This document shows positions 10,625-23,415 of a stretch of 64,000 nucleotides of DNA, piece after piece (the stretch's first letter is position 1; the number at the start of each line of letters is the position of its first letter). The DNA comes from Symsagittifera roscoffensis (Eukaryota > Xenacoelomorpha > Acoela > Convolutidae), in the NCBI RefSeq assembly GCF_963678635.1, contig NC_087064.1, positions 67,015,548 through 67,079,547 of the forward strand, written 5' to 3'. The translations under genes and the position numbers were made by a program. The notes beneath the pieces are model-generated. The model was not told the origin of the DNA and searched no databases. It saw only the letters and a list, made by a program, of their open reading frames with translations.

Positions 10625-10832
10625 TACTGAATATTTGTGCTCGGGTGATTTTTTTTTTCTTCAGACAAACTTCGTTTTTTTTTAACTAGGCATGTTTGAC
10701 AATTTTTTTTTATTTGATCTGAAAAGTATAGTTGTCCTGAGCTCAAACTTGAAAAGATATTTCACCTAAGATCATTTTTCGTCCGTAAAATTATGGGGGT
10801 TTAAAGATTGCCATTTCGGCCAATTTAACCGA
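10625..10832 (+). repeat. Dispersed repeat family H, copy 2
   Basis: About 200 bp matching 2855-3055 through ATATTTGTGCTCGGG, TTGTCCTGAGCTCAAA and GGGTTTAAAGATTGCCATTT. Same strand as copy 1. No coding capacity. Confidence 0.7.
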
Positions 10833-11121
10833 AAAAAAAACACCAATTTTAGGTTGCAAATTTCAGTTTTTCAAATTTTTTAACTCAACAACAAGCCTGA
10901 AAAAAATTGTCCAGTTAACGTTTTAAAGGTTTTTCAGCAAAAAATGAAGGCCTAAATAAGTGCCCTTCACTGCACTCCGTGCAAGTTATAAGCACTGACT
11001 AGCAGAAAGCAGGAATGCAAAAATAATTTATTGTAAATTGCACTTTTAGGTTTAGTTCAAATCTTCTATAAAAATCGAAAAACTTGACTACAGCTAAGAT
11101 AAAAAAAACACGAAACTAAAA

Positions 11122-11790
11122 CAAGTATAGCCAGTTTTTGTGCAAGTAGCACAGAGTAATCCGACCAGAGTTTTAAACATTACAAATTAAGTTTTTTCAA
11201 ATTACTGTCCTTTTTTCTGTGTGCTGTGATAAAAAGACCTGAACGAAAAAAATAGAAATTAGGCATATTCAACACTCAGAGTAAAATAGGTCAATTGAAA
11301 AACAGTTTTTGCTGAAAAACGACTGAAAAAAAAACGAACAAAAAAATCGCTGAAAAGTTCAAAAAAAATTACCAAAAAATTTCATTTTTTGCCGACTTTT
11401 TTTTGATTTTTTAAGTTTTCATTCTTAAATTTACGCTAAAAAACTCCAAACTTTCTCTTTTTTTCCTAAAAAAAACATAAATTTTCACGGCCTAATTTAA
11501 GCATAAATAAGCTATTGTAAGCCTGTGCACGCTCACCTTTATAGTTTGAAATTTGAACAAAACTCAAAAATTTCAAACTAGGTTCCTCAACACTGAGAAA
11601 ATTTGTTCTATACTTTTTAATGTTTGAATCACAAGTGAAAAGGCTTTAATATGATATATCATTTGACCCACTCTAATGACTTTTTGTGATACGTGAGTTT
11701 GCGTGGAAAACAAAAAGAAAAAAACCAAAACAACCAAATACAAAGTTCCTGCACAATTTCCATAAGGTCGGAACAACAAGAATAGCCAGT
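11122..11790 (+). mobile_element. Repeat family B, copy 2 (uninterrupted)
   Basis: Left end CAAGTATAGCCAG...GTGCAAGTAGCACAG...TCCGACC; right end GGTCGGAACAACAAGAATAGCC. About 670 bp, AT-rich, non-coding. It shows the sequence expected at the insertion sites of A1, A2, A3 and the Merlin-like element in copy 1, and so serves as the paralogous empty-site reference. It shares the TAAGCCTGTGCACGCTCACC block with copy 1. Confidence 0.75.
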
Positions 11791-12719
11791 TTATTGCCAA
11801 GAGAGCGCTGTATGAATTTTCATAAAGTGATTTTTGTGAAGTAAAACTACTTTTGGAAGTTCAAAAAACCACTCAATTTCCCATTTTATGACCGCTCGCT
11901 CGCTTCACTCTCTCAGAATTAGATTAAAAACCAATTTTTAAAATGAGAAAAACTTATTTGGTATTGTTAAATTTCGTTCGAATCACGACTCAAAGAGCTT
12001 TAAAATGACATTGAAATCATAGGCCCCAAAGAATCGTGCTGTTTACATAGAGCAAAATCTGCTGCGCTATAAAAAAATCCGCTTTTTTCTGTTCTATGAA
12101 CACTTTCGTTATTCCCGCGTTAATTAGAAAAATTACTAAAAATAAGTTGTTTTATCGCTTAGCTAGATGCAAAATTCAATTCAAAAATTTCAAATTTTAA
12201 TTTTGTATTTCTGAGAAAAACAGCAGTTTTTGTTAAAAATTAAATCAAGTAAAGCATAGAAGCGTATTTGATATTTCTGAGAACTACAAGTACTGCATTC
12301 ATTTTATGCTTGTAAAAAAATTTAAGAAATATTGATAAAGTATGCCGTATGACTGAAAACCTACTCTATCTGCTGCTCTATAAAATATTCTGCTCTATAA
12401 GCCAAATTCTGCTAAATCTGCTGCTAGCAGAATCTTTTGGGGCCTGATTAAAAACTACAATCCCGGATTCTAATACAGAATTCCGTTTTGTCATAGAGAG
12501 TGGAGCTTGTGTTTGTATTGCTGTATGTTTATGAAAAAAATGTTGAACAATTTATGATAGCTGTAGATATTCTTCACTAATCTTACTCTTTTTTAACCCT
12601 CGATGTTTCTGGTAAATTTTCGTTAAAAATCAAGGTTCCTGTAGCGATAAGAGTGTCTAAATGGTTCAGTAATTTGCCATATATAATTACCAAAATCAGA
12701 CGCCCGAGCAACTTTTAAC
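11791..12719. other. Non-coding AT-rich stretch
   Basis: No gene seen. Around 12010-12450 the phrases TCTGCTGCTCTATAAA and GCTCTATAAGCC recur imperfectly, suggesting a decayed short repeat. Confidence 0.35.
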
Positions 12720-13200
12720 TTAAAGAAGTAGCTAAAAATGCCATAGGGAGTAAAATAGATCTTTTAATGAGTAAATAAAAATTTTCCAAGTTGAAGTTGA
12801 GAAGGCTAAAAATTGAGAATACTACCCCCCCCCCCCTAAAGGGACATATTTGGCAATTCAAATTTCGAGTTGAAAATGAAAGTGTGAAAGCGAGTGAAGC
12901 AATCAATTAAATACCACTCGCATGCAATTAGTAGCTGCTTGTCTCGGAAACCTAGAGATAATTTTTTTGCCATATAGTTTTATTTGCTAATCGAGCAGTT
13001 GTTAATTGCACGCGAGTGGTTTTTATTTATTTGTTTCGCTCGCTTTCAATTTCAGCTCGAAATTTGAATTGCAAAATTTATCCATTTTTGGGGGGTGTAT
13101 TACCGAAAAGACTCCGAAAAAAATCGATATTTTCAAAAAAACAATAGTTTTATTACTTTTACAAAAATATTTTAAACTAACCAGCGAAAATGATTAAAAC
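12720..13200. mobile_element. Fold-back element with long inverted arms
   Basis: The arms at about 12822-12935 and 13000-13098 are inverted copies of each other. Each contains a C or G run, GCAATTCAAATTTCGAG, a GAAAGCGAGYGAA-like block and an ACCACTCGC-rGTGCAATTA block. A weaker similarity continues outward to about 12720 and 13200. The central spacer is about 65 bp. This is a MITE or fold-back transposon. I could not define target duplications. Confidence 0.6.
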
Positions 13201-14224
13201 CTGACATTTAAATTATGTTTTCCTAGAATTGCACTGAATTTAGACAAACAAAAGATGAAGATAACAGTTGCCTCCACTTCCGCTGCAGTTTTTATTTTAT
13301 GGCTGGAATTTGTTTTTAGAAATTAAAATTCAAAACTTCACTACGAAGATCATTTTTTTGGCTTGACTTATTTAATCAAGCGATTAGCAAAAATGAAGCG
13401 TCAAATTTCTCCAGAAAAGTTTGTCTTTATTAGTCGGAATAACTCAAAAATGGTATAATGTGTGTGAACCTGCATAAAATTTTTATTGGCAGTTTTTACA
13501 ATATTTTTGAAAAATCTAGATATTTAAGTTAATTTTGTATTTTGTGCGTAAAATCTCAGGTTAAAAATTAAGCAAAAAAGGAACGCAGGGTAAAATTTTG
13601 ACTCCAAACTTTTCAGAGAGTGAACTCAACTGAATTTACACACTTTAAACTACGCTCTGAACTAAATTTAAAAAAAATCAAAGGTCGAATCATCGCGCCC
13701 TATATAGGAGTCTGAACGAAAACCATCGACTCTTAAAAATAGCATTGCAAGTCAGCAAACAGGAAAGGAAAAGAGAAACTGTGTCTTAAAAAAATATGAA
13801 AAACTTTCGAACATCTAAAACTAAATAAGTAAGGAATAACATCCTGCGGAAAACACGTTTTTTAATGAAAGCTCAAAAACAGTTGATCAGCGGCAAGTGA
13901 GCCGACAAAATCTATAAATTCCCGTTAAACTAAGAACAAAAATGTTTCCCTGGAAAACTTTGAATTATCAAGTTTAACCTAAGATTTTTGGAATTTAGTG
14001 CGACCCGAAGGTGAACATAAAAACTATGTTTACCTTGATACGGCTCAAAATTAGGTTACTGGGCCGATAAATTATTAGCTGATAAACTATAAGCTGAAAA
14101 ACTACAATGAATAGAATAGTCCGTACGTTAAAAAAATTCTAAGAGGTGACAACTAAGCCGACAAAATTTAAGAAGATAAATAATAGGCCGAAAGTTTTTT
14201 CAAACTAAATTTTTGCCATTTGAA
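13201..14224. other. Non-coding AT-rich stretch
   Basis: No gene, RNA or clear element recognised. Confidence 0.35.
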
Positions 14225-14430
14225 AAAAAAAACAGGTCCCGGTCAGATTCAAACCCAAGACTTTTGCCGTCCTTGGCGTATTAGTAAAAACCGGACAAAA
14301 TGTGCTGGAGACGCTATAAAAATGGAGCTCATTATATTCCAAGATACCAAATGGTTCAGTTAAGCAAGTTTTGAACTCGAAAAAAGTCTATATACCGATT
14401 TGATAACGCTTGCTAATCGCAGACGGAAAA
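14225..14430 (-). repeat. tRNA-derived SINE-like copy
   Basis: On the minus strand a B-box-like GGGTTTGAATC is followed by GACCGGGACCTG and a T run. The upstream part contains CGATTAGCAAGCGTTATCAA. The same order (the CAAGCGTTATCAAATCGG block, a tRNA-like B box, then GGACCTGTTT) is seen at 19690-19890. A shorter copy of the 3' part lies at 29580-29700. All three point to the minus strand. Confidence 0.5.
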
Positions 14431-14459
14431 AGAAAAATATATAACAAAGATTGCAATTT

Positions 14460-14545
14460 TGATGGGCCCGAATCGAACCCTCGACTTGGATATTTAATAC
14501 TTCAGGCCACCGCATGTGCGCCATGGTCGCTTGTCAAAACTTAAG
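14460..14545 (-). repeat. tRNA-like sequence
   Basis: Minus strand: A-box-like TGGCGCACATGCGG and B-box-like GGGTTCGATTC. Cloverleaf pairing is poor, so it is a SINE head or tRNA pseudogene and not a working tRNA. Confidence 0.35.
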
Positions 14546-15470
14546 CACTAGCTACCAATAAAGCAGAAGAATCATAAGCTAATTAAATATGAATGCTATA
14601 TGACGGAATCAAACCCCGATCTGATGATTACAAGTCTCGCATCTTCTTATCTGTGCTTCATGATCACTTGTTCATGTGTAAAAAGTAGCCACCAAGAAAA
14701 CATGCTATTTTACTGCCAATATCATGCAGCAAAAGTACCACCAAATGAGCAATTTCATTTGCGAGTTGGGTTGGAAACAAGATTGCATAGACGCTTATGA
14801 TATATGGTAATCATTTAATAATACGCTCCCTAACTCAATTGTGCAATCAGATGAATGGCACCATCATAATTTGGGCTTAAATACTAAGCAATTTATGATT
14901 TACGTTTTTTTGAGCCTGAAACCAACCCAATTTGAAGAAAACGCATTTAAACTTCAGACTTTGGCCGTTTTGTCCCAAAAAAGTACTGTGGAAAAATAGC
15001 ACGCATTAATCATTCCAAAATGCCCCAAATGGCAATTCCAAGCTTAAATAACTTAACTTTAAGCTGAAGTTATTTTAGCTTTTAATTTAACAAAAAAAAC
15101 TTAATTAAAAACTTTATATTTTTTTCAAGCTCAGAGCAATATTATCGCTCAGTTTCCGTCGAAAGCTACTAGGTAAAAAAAAAACGAAACTTTTCTGGTG
15201 AAACACAACTAATCCAAACCCTAAATATTCTGTACTTTTTCGAAAGCCGGAACAACAAGTAAAAAATTCCAGCCGCTTCAAAATTTGTGCGGAAATAATC
15301 GATCCTATTTCTAGTTAAACGCGATTTATGTCATGCTAAATTATCATCAATAAATTATTTAGAGGTAATAAATTCCGACTTCTGTATTTTAAATTAGGGC
15401 CCTGACAGATTTCATTAAGGAACTCCAGGTCAGAATTGTACTCTAAGTATAAAAATTCCTTAATCTGAAT
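14546..15470. other. Non-coding AT-rich stretch
   Basis: No gene recognised. The open frame at 14600-14800 has no protein features. Confidence 0.35.
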
Positions 15471-15841
15471 CAGTAGCGGATTTAGGATCAGTAGCACCTT
15501 TGTACTATTTAAACATACCCATTTTTAGCTGACTGACCTTAAACTTTTTCTAACGGCGCCTTCGGCGCCAATCTATACTACTTTTGAGCAGAGGGCGCGC
15601 CGAAAACAAACGCGATTTTTTGGTCGAAATTTTCCATAAAGTGCCTAAAAACGTCTTTTTTTTTTAGCCTTTTTCAAAAATTAGCATGCGGCGCAGAAAA
15701 TTTGGGGCAAATTAGGGTCTTTATAGTGGTTTGGGAGAGCTCAGAAAATCAATTTGGTCGACCTAAAACTTAAAAATTTTTTTTGAAAATCCGACACCCC
15801 CCCCCCCCCCCCCCCTCTAGAAATTCCTAGATCCACGCCTG
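15471..15841 (-). mobile_element. Family E hAT-like MITE, copy E1 (371 bp)
   Basis: The end CTAGATCCACGCCTG (15827-15841) is the complement of the CAGGnGyGGATCTAG terminus common in animal hAT elements; the other end is CAGTAGCGGATTTAGGATC. Flanks ATCTGAAT (15463-15470) and ATCTGAAA (15842-15849) match at 7 of 8 positions, as expected of a hAT target duplication. The interior shares a GGCGCCTTCGGCGCC-like palindrome and a long C run with the oppositely oriented copy at 38166-38557. Non-coding. Confidence 0.75.
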
Positions 15842-15849
15842 ATCTGAAA

Positions 15850-18027
15850 CATCTTAGCATCGGTATTGTCGATTATCAGTAAAACCGAGAATAGATAGGG
15901 CAAGGGTAGACGACTCGGGGCAAGTGGTGTTTTATAGTGTTGAAAAAAACTTCCATGATGAAATGACTTACCGTCAGTTTTCTGAGAGTCCAGGTCAAAT
16001 TCGCTTCATTCAGTAACAATCATAAAAATGTCCAAGTGAACAAAATTAAATCTTTAAATGATTAAAAATACTAGCCAAATTTACTCAATAACACGAATAA
16101 AATTCCGCGCCAGCGAACCGCGAGTTCTCAATCAATCGTTCTGCGATTACTTATTTTTATTGTGAATTGTAGCTACAACAAAATAACACGACGCAGTTCA
16201 ACAAATCTCAAAGACGTATTCAGTTAATTTACGTCAGTACATAAAATTTATAAACCAGTAAGTTCAATGATTTATGATTACAATATAAAACATTTTGAGG
16301 TTGTGGTAAATAAATTAAACAACTTAAAAGTGTAAAAATTGTGAACAAAAACTAGTATCACTTTTAATATAAAAACAAAGATATTACTAAGTCCGGATAT
16401 GAAATGTCCAAAACAGAATGCAAACTGCGTAAATAGAAAAAAAAAACAACTTAATGTATATTGTTTCTGAAAGCGTCCATCGAATGAATAAAAGCGTCAT
16501 CCAATATCACTTTTCCTAAAATAGTAAAAAGCCATAAGATATTCAAAATCAAAAAACTACAAAACTTATAAATAAAAATAGAAGTCAAAAGATCATGAGC
16601 GTGTACAAGCCTATTGCCGAGCACTGACAAAAAAATTATATTTATCATTATGAAAATGATTCAAAATTATATATAATTTAATGGCCGCATTGTATTTTTA
16701 TCTCTAAAATTTACAACTGCAAAATTCTTATAAAATTTCTCACGCGTCGAACCTCGTTTTTTTAATTTACAAAGTCCAAGATTCAGTTTTGGTTAGACAC
16801 ACTCATTACAAACTTTTTTGATAAAATTCTGCGTCCGCGATCCGAAAAATTTAGCTTGTAGTGAAATTCTACAGCAATTAATTTGACCACAAATATCAAA
16901 AAACGCGAGTTGTCGGAATCATCGAACGACCAAAAGATAGAAAAAAAATTTTCCGCCCATCGAAATAATATATTTTTTTAAAAACCCAGCCACCTTTTCT
17001 AGGCAGCAAATTTGTTCTGCCCCACAATATTAAAAAAATTTTTTTATTTAGATTATGATTAGATGGAAAACACGAACCAAGTTCAACAAGGACTGCAAGC
17101 TGCCGTGCTGCAGCGCAGCAAGTTCCGATCACAAAAACATTTGCAAATACTCGAAATGATTTTGTTTTGGACTTTTCTATAGTTTTGTGAGACAGCGGGG
17201 TCGCAAGAACTGAGAGTAAAAATCATAAACTTATACAAAATGCTTAATCAACATAAAAATATGATTTTATTTTCTTTAATAAAATGAAACGAAAATTGTT
17301 TACATGTAACAAAAGAACTGGTTTAATGAAGGACGTCTCCAAAAAACCAAAAAAGGGGCAAAAACTTAAAAAATTTGATCATATGAATCTTCTATCATAG
17401 CTGCAACCGTTGTTTTTCAATGCACCTTCAAGTAATTTTGAAGGGTCTCCAAATTTGCTCCCTTGCTATCGAGACTTTGCAGTCTTGCAATCTGGTACTC
17501 AACATTTAGTCAAACTTTCTCACTGAAAATTTTTTTTCAGAACTCACAATGGATTTTATAACAATTAATAGGTTTTTTTATTAACCCCCCTCCCCCCCCC
17601 CCCCCCCCCCCAAAATGATGAAAAACAAAAAACAAATCTTTTTATAACAAAAATGGATGAATTTAACTAAAAAAAAAGCAAAATAAAAATATACAACTGG
17701 CAAAACATTTCACTTGATTAAGCCTCAAACTGGCTCTTTTCTCTACTTTTTTCCGTTTTCTATATTTAAATTTGAAAAAATATGAACCCAAAAGCGTTTT
17801 AACTGTCGTTTAAGTTGCATTTTCTAATCTAAATAATTCCAATTGATTCAACTTTAGAATTGATCCAGTAAAAATTGATCCAATTTTGTAACAACATTTT
17901 TATTTTAATTTTTTATCATTTGGGAGGAGGGTGCAAAGACGCCAATTCACAATTTTCGAAAAAAAAAACTTTTTGATTTTCAAGAAAAATTTAATTTTTT
18001 TTTTTGGACTTTTGCCACTCCCCTATA
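15850..18027. other. Gene-poor AT-rich stretch
   Basis: No supported gene. It contains a C tract of 20 bases at 17592-17611 preceded by another C run. Small open frames (16451-16648, 16896-17132) lack any protein features. Confidence 0.4.
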
Positions 18028-19257
18028 ATTGATTTTCATTTTTGATTCAAATTAAATTCCAATTTCGAAGCTAACAATCTATCACATTTTTTTTCCTTTG
18101 TAATTGGATCTTGAATTTTGCCTAGCAAATTAACTTGAATTGAACTTTGTTCATTACGTTCATTACTCTTATTAACGAGACAGCTCTTCAATCTATTTTT
18201 CAGCTTTAGTTGGCTATAAGAATTATTCATGATTTACTTAGCTTAAATCTTGATTGAGGTTATTTTCATGCACGGAGGACCTAAAGCTTCCAAAATTCTC
18301 AACCAAGGACTGAATTTCTCAAGCAATCAAAGCCCTTTAGAGCATTAAGAAATTTTCTGAAAAAAAAAAGTATCACTACACATATAAGGGTCTGAGCTAT
18401 GTTCTACGAGCTATCAAAAATCTTAATAATTAATGTGAAAAAGCATTAACAGCTATCACAATTAGTTTGTTGGATGAAAGGTTGAAATTATAAATTAATA
18501 TACAGTTTGATCTAATAATAAAACCGTAGCTTATCTCATTTTATGTTTTGACACATATGACACGAAAATATCCCATGCTCCATGTTTGGATTTGAAAATC
18601 TAATCTCAATTTCCCTCAATTGATTTTCAATTTTGATTCAAATTAAGTTCCACTTTCGAAACTAGTAATCGATCATGTTTTTTCCTTCGTAATTGGACCT
18701 TGAATGTTGCCTGTTTTCAGAAAATTAACTTGAATTGAAATCGAAAACTGCCTAAGGGCGTTTATAAAGGCAGTAATATGCATGAATGCACTTCTGTAGT
18801 TATTAGAGCATTTTAAGACTTTTTCCAGAAACAAAGACAAAAAAATCACCAAAACCTACTTAAGAGTCTTCACTGCATTCATTACTTTTAATAACAAGAC
18901 AGCCATTCAATCTATTTTTCAGCATTAATTGGCTGTAAAAATTATCCATAATTTACTTAGCTTAAATCTTTATGAAGACTATTATCATGCACGAAGGACT
19001 GAAAGCTTCCCAAAATCTCAACAGAGGGCCAATATTCTCAACCAATCAACGCCCTTTAGTCTCGAAAAATTTTTCCTGAAAAAAAAACAAAGAAAGTATC
19101 ACTACAAATATGAGAGCCTGAGCTACGTTCTCCGACTACCAAAAATCTTAATAAATAACAAGAAAAAGCATTAGCAGCTTTCACAATTGGGTTGTTGGAC
19201 GAAAGTTGAAGTTATAAGTTAATGACCTGAAGTTTGGTCTAATAATAGAACTGCTAC
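18028..19257 (+). repeat. Tandem duplication of a ~0.5-0.6 kb AT-rich segment
   Basis: 18028-18530 and 18618-19257 share the same order of blocks: ATTGATTTTCA, GTAATTGGA.CTTGAAT, GAGACAGC/AAGACAGC, CAATCTATTTTTCAGC, TTTACTTAGCTTAAATCTT, CATGCACG.AGGAC, CCCTTTAG, AGTATCACTACA and CCTGAGCTACGTTC-like. The second copy carries an extra ~130 bp (about 18740-18870). Related single pieces are seen at 21740-21820 and 55600-55680, so the unit is itself a dispersed repeat. Confidence 0.7.
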
Positions 19258-20827
19258 ATAATAATAAAGCTACATTATTTGAGACTTTAAATTCACCTTG
19301 AAACAAGCATTAAGAAACTTAGTATAAATTCTTAAAATTTACAGTCGAAACACGAAAACATAAAAGGTTCTGTCGTTGAATGGAAACATCGACAAACAAT
19401 TAGACCACTAAGCTGATACAACACAAGCCGAAATCACATTGGCCAAAAAAAAATTGAGCAAGAAACAAACATGAAAAATTTGATGTAACAACGAATTACA
19501 GGATAAAATCAAAACCAGTTTATATTACAATCAAATTGGTGACATCACAAGTTAAAAAACAAAAGACGGCAATGAGGCAACGATACTATAATAATAATTA
19601 AATTAGTTTCCGAGTATATGCAAACAAATACACTAGGGAGAACGTCAAAGGCGTTTAGCCTGTCAGATGATGGGTCGACAAATTTTTGAAGCGTAAAATT
19701 TTCTGTGAGAAACAGGTCCTTGATGGAATCGAACGTAGGAATTTTTCCATCGCAGTATAAGTATATTAAGCATACCGGATAAGCTATTCGAATTTGTTAG
19801 AAATCATATTACCAAATGATTCAAACGGTTTTGTTGCGCAAACTGTTAACCTGCAAAGAGTCTATAAACCGATTTGATAACGCTTGCTAGTCGCAAGTGT
19901 AACTAATTAGGGTAGAAAATTATAACTTTAATTTTAAGTTAAAATAATATTATTTCATTTTCAAAATTCTCCCCTTAAAACTTGAAACCAGTGAAATTAT
20001 TTCCATTTTTACACCTCCCACACCAAAATTTGTTTTGAAAAGCGTTTCGGAACTTGTCCTCCAAAAAAAAACGTCCTCCAACAATTGAGGCCAGTTTTTC
20101 ACTATGCCAATTTTTATAAGATTCAAATTGGAACATTACACGAAATCCAGATGTGGCGGGAAAAAAGAGAAGAAAATTAAAACATAAGATTCACAGCGGC
20201 TCAAAAACTTGGGTAGGTAAATTTGAAGAGAAAAAATCCAAGAAAAAAATCGAAAAGCTGAGAAACTTTCGAATTATAATGTCACGAAATTGTAATAAAT
20301 ATTAACTAAGACCAGTGGGACTTTTAGTATGGTATAGAAATGACGGCTCTTTTCCACCCTCCTCATAAAACAAAAAAAACACAATTATTTAAAAGTTGTT
20401 CGTACGGGAATCTGCCTGCAAGAATAGGTTCAAACTTAGAAAGATATAAGACAGTTTAAACCGTCGAAAGTCATTTCAAATAGTCTCATAAGCCCTATGT
20501 CACAAAAAAAAAGAAAAAAAGACCCGGAAAAAACCAAATTACAATTTTTTGGCTCTTTTTTGTTCTCATCACATGAGATATTAATTTTTCAAACTCATTA
20601 TAAAATTTCACAAAAGATATGAAATTTCGCATGAATGGTTATTAAATAATTCCTAACACATTTTTCATTTAAAAAAAACCTTGTACAAACGAGGCTCCTC
20701 CAGCTAATTTTCGCGAAAATTAGAAATAATAAACATTTAACAAATTATTATGGCTGCGTGTTAGAAATCATTTTTTGTGTATAAATAATTACAAGTGATC
20801 AATTTTGAGACAATTTTTTGTTATAAA
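19258..20827. other. Non-coding stretch with repeat fragments
   Basis: No gene. It holds a SINE-like copy (19690-19890) and a single family A terminus at 20345 (GGCTCTTTTCCACCCTCCTC) without a clear partner. A weaker GGCTCTTTT start is found near 20550. Confidence 0.4.
19690..19890 (-). repeat. tRNA-derived SINE-like copy
   Basis: On the minus strand CTAGCAAGCGTTATCAAATC leads into an A-box-like TAGCTTATCCGG, the B box CGTTCGATTCC and GGACCTGTTT. Same block order as 14225-14430. Confidence 0.5.
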
Positions 20828-21450
20828 CAAGGATAGCCGGTTACTGTGCAAGTAGCACAGAATGTTCCGACCATAGTCTTTAAAAAACTGCAAGATATAT
20901 ATTTTTTTAAATTAGTGTAGTTTTTTCTGCGAGGTGTGACAAAAAAGAAGACGTATAACTATAATTTAGCCAAATTCGTTAATGATCATAATAAAAGCAA
21001 GCAGGTCAACAGGTTTTGACAAAAAATGACTACAAAAAAATAAAAAATCATCAAATCATTAAGCTTTTGATTCCCAAAATGGCAGTACGAACCTCCATAA
21101 GATAACTTCAGTCGAGCAAAAAAATTTCAGCATAAGCTATTGAAAACGGCTTGAATTAAGCATTAGCCTGAATTAAGCATAAATAAGCAGCTCGCTTGCA
21201 TTACTCGATCGAATTTCGATTTTAAAAAAAACTTCAAACCGGTTTGTCTCAACACAGGGAAAACTTTTGAAAAACTTTTTAAGGTCGTTCGAATCACGAC
21301 TGGCATGTCTTTTATATGATACGTCACTCAACTCTCTCAAATTGTTTTGATATCACTCAACAATCAACATTGTGGTAGCTGATTCCGCGTGGATAAAAAA
21401 CTAAAACTCAAACGTATACGTTCCTCCCCTTTTTTCAATTTGTTGAAACA
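20828..21450 (+). mobile_element. Repeat family B, copy 3
   Basis: Well-kept left end CAAGGATAGCCGGTTACTG, hairpin TGTGC-AAGTA-GCACA, then TGTTCCGACC. The interior blocks (TTAAGCATAAATAAGC, GATACGTCACTCAACT) follow in the family order. The right end near 21430-21450 is diverged. Confidence 0.7.
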
Positions 21451-22724
21451 GAAACATAGAGGTGAAAAACTAAGAAACAGCTATAAAATAAAGTTCACAC
21501 GCAAAAACCAGTTTTGTCGGTGGTGAAGGAATCGATAAAAGGCTTATAGGCGCTATCTTATTATGTTAACCACCTCCCCTCAGCATGGTAAAAAATCGAT
21601 AACAATGAGAAAAGTATCAAAAAAGAAAACTTTTGCAGATCGATAGTGGTGTTTGCATTCCTGTCAACAAGATAAATGAACTGAACTTAAAAGGACATCA
21701 AACCGCAATAAATAAATTCAGCGTGAGCAATATTAAAAGTTTTTTCCTGGGAAAAATTAAGAAGTCCTATATAAGAGTATTCACTACGTTCATTACTGTT
21801 AAAAAACCTAGCCATTTTTTTGATACAATCACGCAGATACAAATACACAGATACAAACATTGATACAAAAACACAGTTGTAAAGAAGTTTTGAAGAAAAG
21901 AGTATTGCACTCCGATAAGAATTTATAAAATAAAGCCATGAAAACAATTTTTGTCTCTTCTTGACCCGCTCATATATATTATTTTTCTCATTGCCTGTTT
22001 GTTATGGAAAATGACAAGCGAGCTAATTAGGCTATCAATTATATGTTTGATCTCGATATTTCACCTGTGAACTCACTCGCTATCATAGTTTTAAAAAAGT
22101 ACGAAAATAGTTTTTTGTCAAATTAGCGTCGTTTTTTTTCGTGGTGTGATAAAAGGATCTGAACAAAAAAGAACGAAAACTAACTTGAGTAAAACTAAAC
22201 TTTCAAGGCTTAAATTAAGCGTATATAAGCTAATGTAAGCCTGCTCACTCCTCAAAATTAGACAAAAAATCGAAAATTTTAACACAGAGGCAAAGCTGCG
22301 CTTCGCAAACACTTGCGAGAACAGGACCAAAAAGTGAAACACTTGCGAGAACAGGACCAACTCTATTAAGTGACATAAAAAAAAGTAGAATGAGCCTCGA
22401 GTTTGTAAAAACTGGAGGCTTAGCAAAAACACGAATCAGCAAAAATCTGCGACCTAGCAAATTGAGTCTCACGCACTAACCATTCAGCCACGGATGCTTA
22501 AAATACCCAAAAACTAGCCACCAATAACGCAGCTACATATGCCAATTCGATGCAGCAAAATTAGCATCAAATACAAAAAAAAAATACAATTTTGCATGTA
22601 AGAATTTGCAAATCAAAAAGTTATGCATTTAAATTATGCATTTCAAAAAATTGCAAGACATATTGAGTTGAAAAATTTCTGAAATCGAGACTTTATTATT
22701 TTTATGTTGTTTGAAACAAATAGC

Positions 22725-22925
22725 GGCTCTTTTTCCTTTTCCCCCCACCTCACATGAGCATCAATTCTATGGTCTAACGAGTGATTTTACAAGGTTAATT
22801 ATGAAGACCAAATATGTTTGTCATGGCTTAATTTATTTGCATGTCAATTTTCATTACAATCGGACAATGCGAACAGTAATTTTATTTATAAAAAGTTGCA
22901 GGTGGGGGGAAAAGGAAAAAGAGCC
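22725..22925. mobile_element. Family A MITE copy A4 (201 bp)
   Basis: Inverted termini GGCTCTTTTTCCTTTTCCCC and the complementary right end, with longer pairing through CCACCT/AGGTGG. Perfect 8-bp target duplication CAAATAGC (22717-22724 and 22926-22933). This subfamily differs from A1/A3 after the first 12 bases and in its interior. Confidence 0.9.
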
Positions 22926-23194
22926 CAAATAGCTTTCTTCGGTTCACTTGATGAATTAAAATTGCATCAACTGGGCAAACTTAAAACTATTCGAATGTCA
23001 AAGCACATGTAATCAAGAAGCAGTAAAGGTGCAACAAAATATCTAAATATCTTATTGCCAATTCGATGCAGCAATTATTGTTGTTTTAAATCGCAACAAT
23101 AATTGCGACTTAGTCGTAACAATATTTGAGACTTACGTTGGAAAAAAAAGAATGTTCTTACTTTAACACTTTGCTTCGCAAGTGTAAACAGGTA

Positions 23195-23415
23195 TTTCTC
23201 GACATTTGGGAATTGTTTTTTTAAAAAAATGAAATGTCGTTCGAATAGCGACGGAAAGGGCTTTAATATGATATATCACTCGATCCAGTCCGGTGACTTC
23301 TTGTGGTACTTGATTTTGCGTGAAAAATAAAAAGTTGAAAAAAAAAAGAAAAAAAAAAACGAAACACAACCGAATATGAAGTTCTTCCCCATTTTCAATG
23401 GTCAGATCAAAAAAA
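23195..23415 (+). mobile_element. Repeat family B, right-half fragment
   Basis: The blocks GGGCTTTAATATGATATATC, TGGTACTTGATTTTGCGTG, CGAATATGAAGTTC and TTTTCAATGGTCAGATC match the right half of family B copies 1, 2 and the minus-strand copy at 56.8 kb. Confidence 0.6.
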
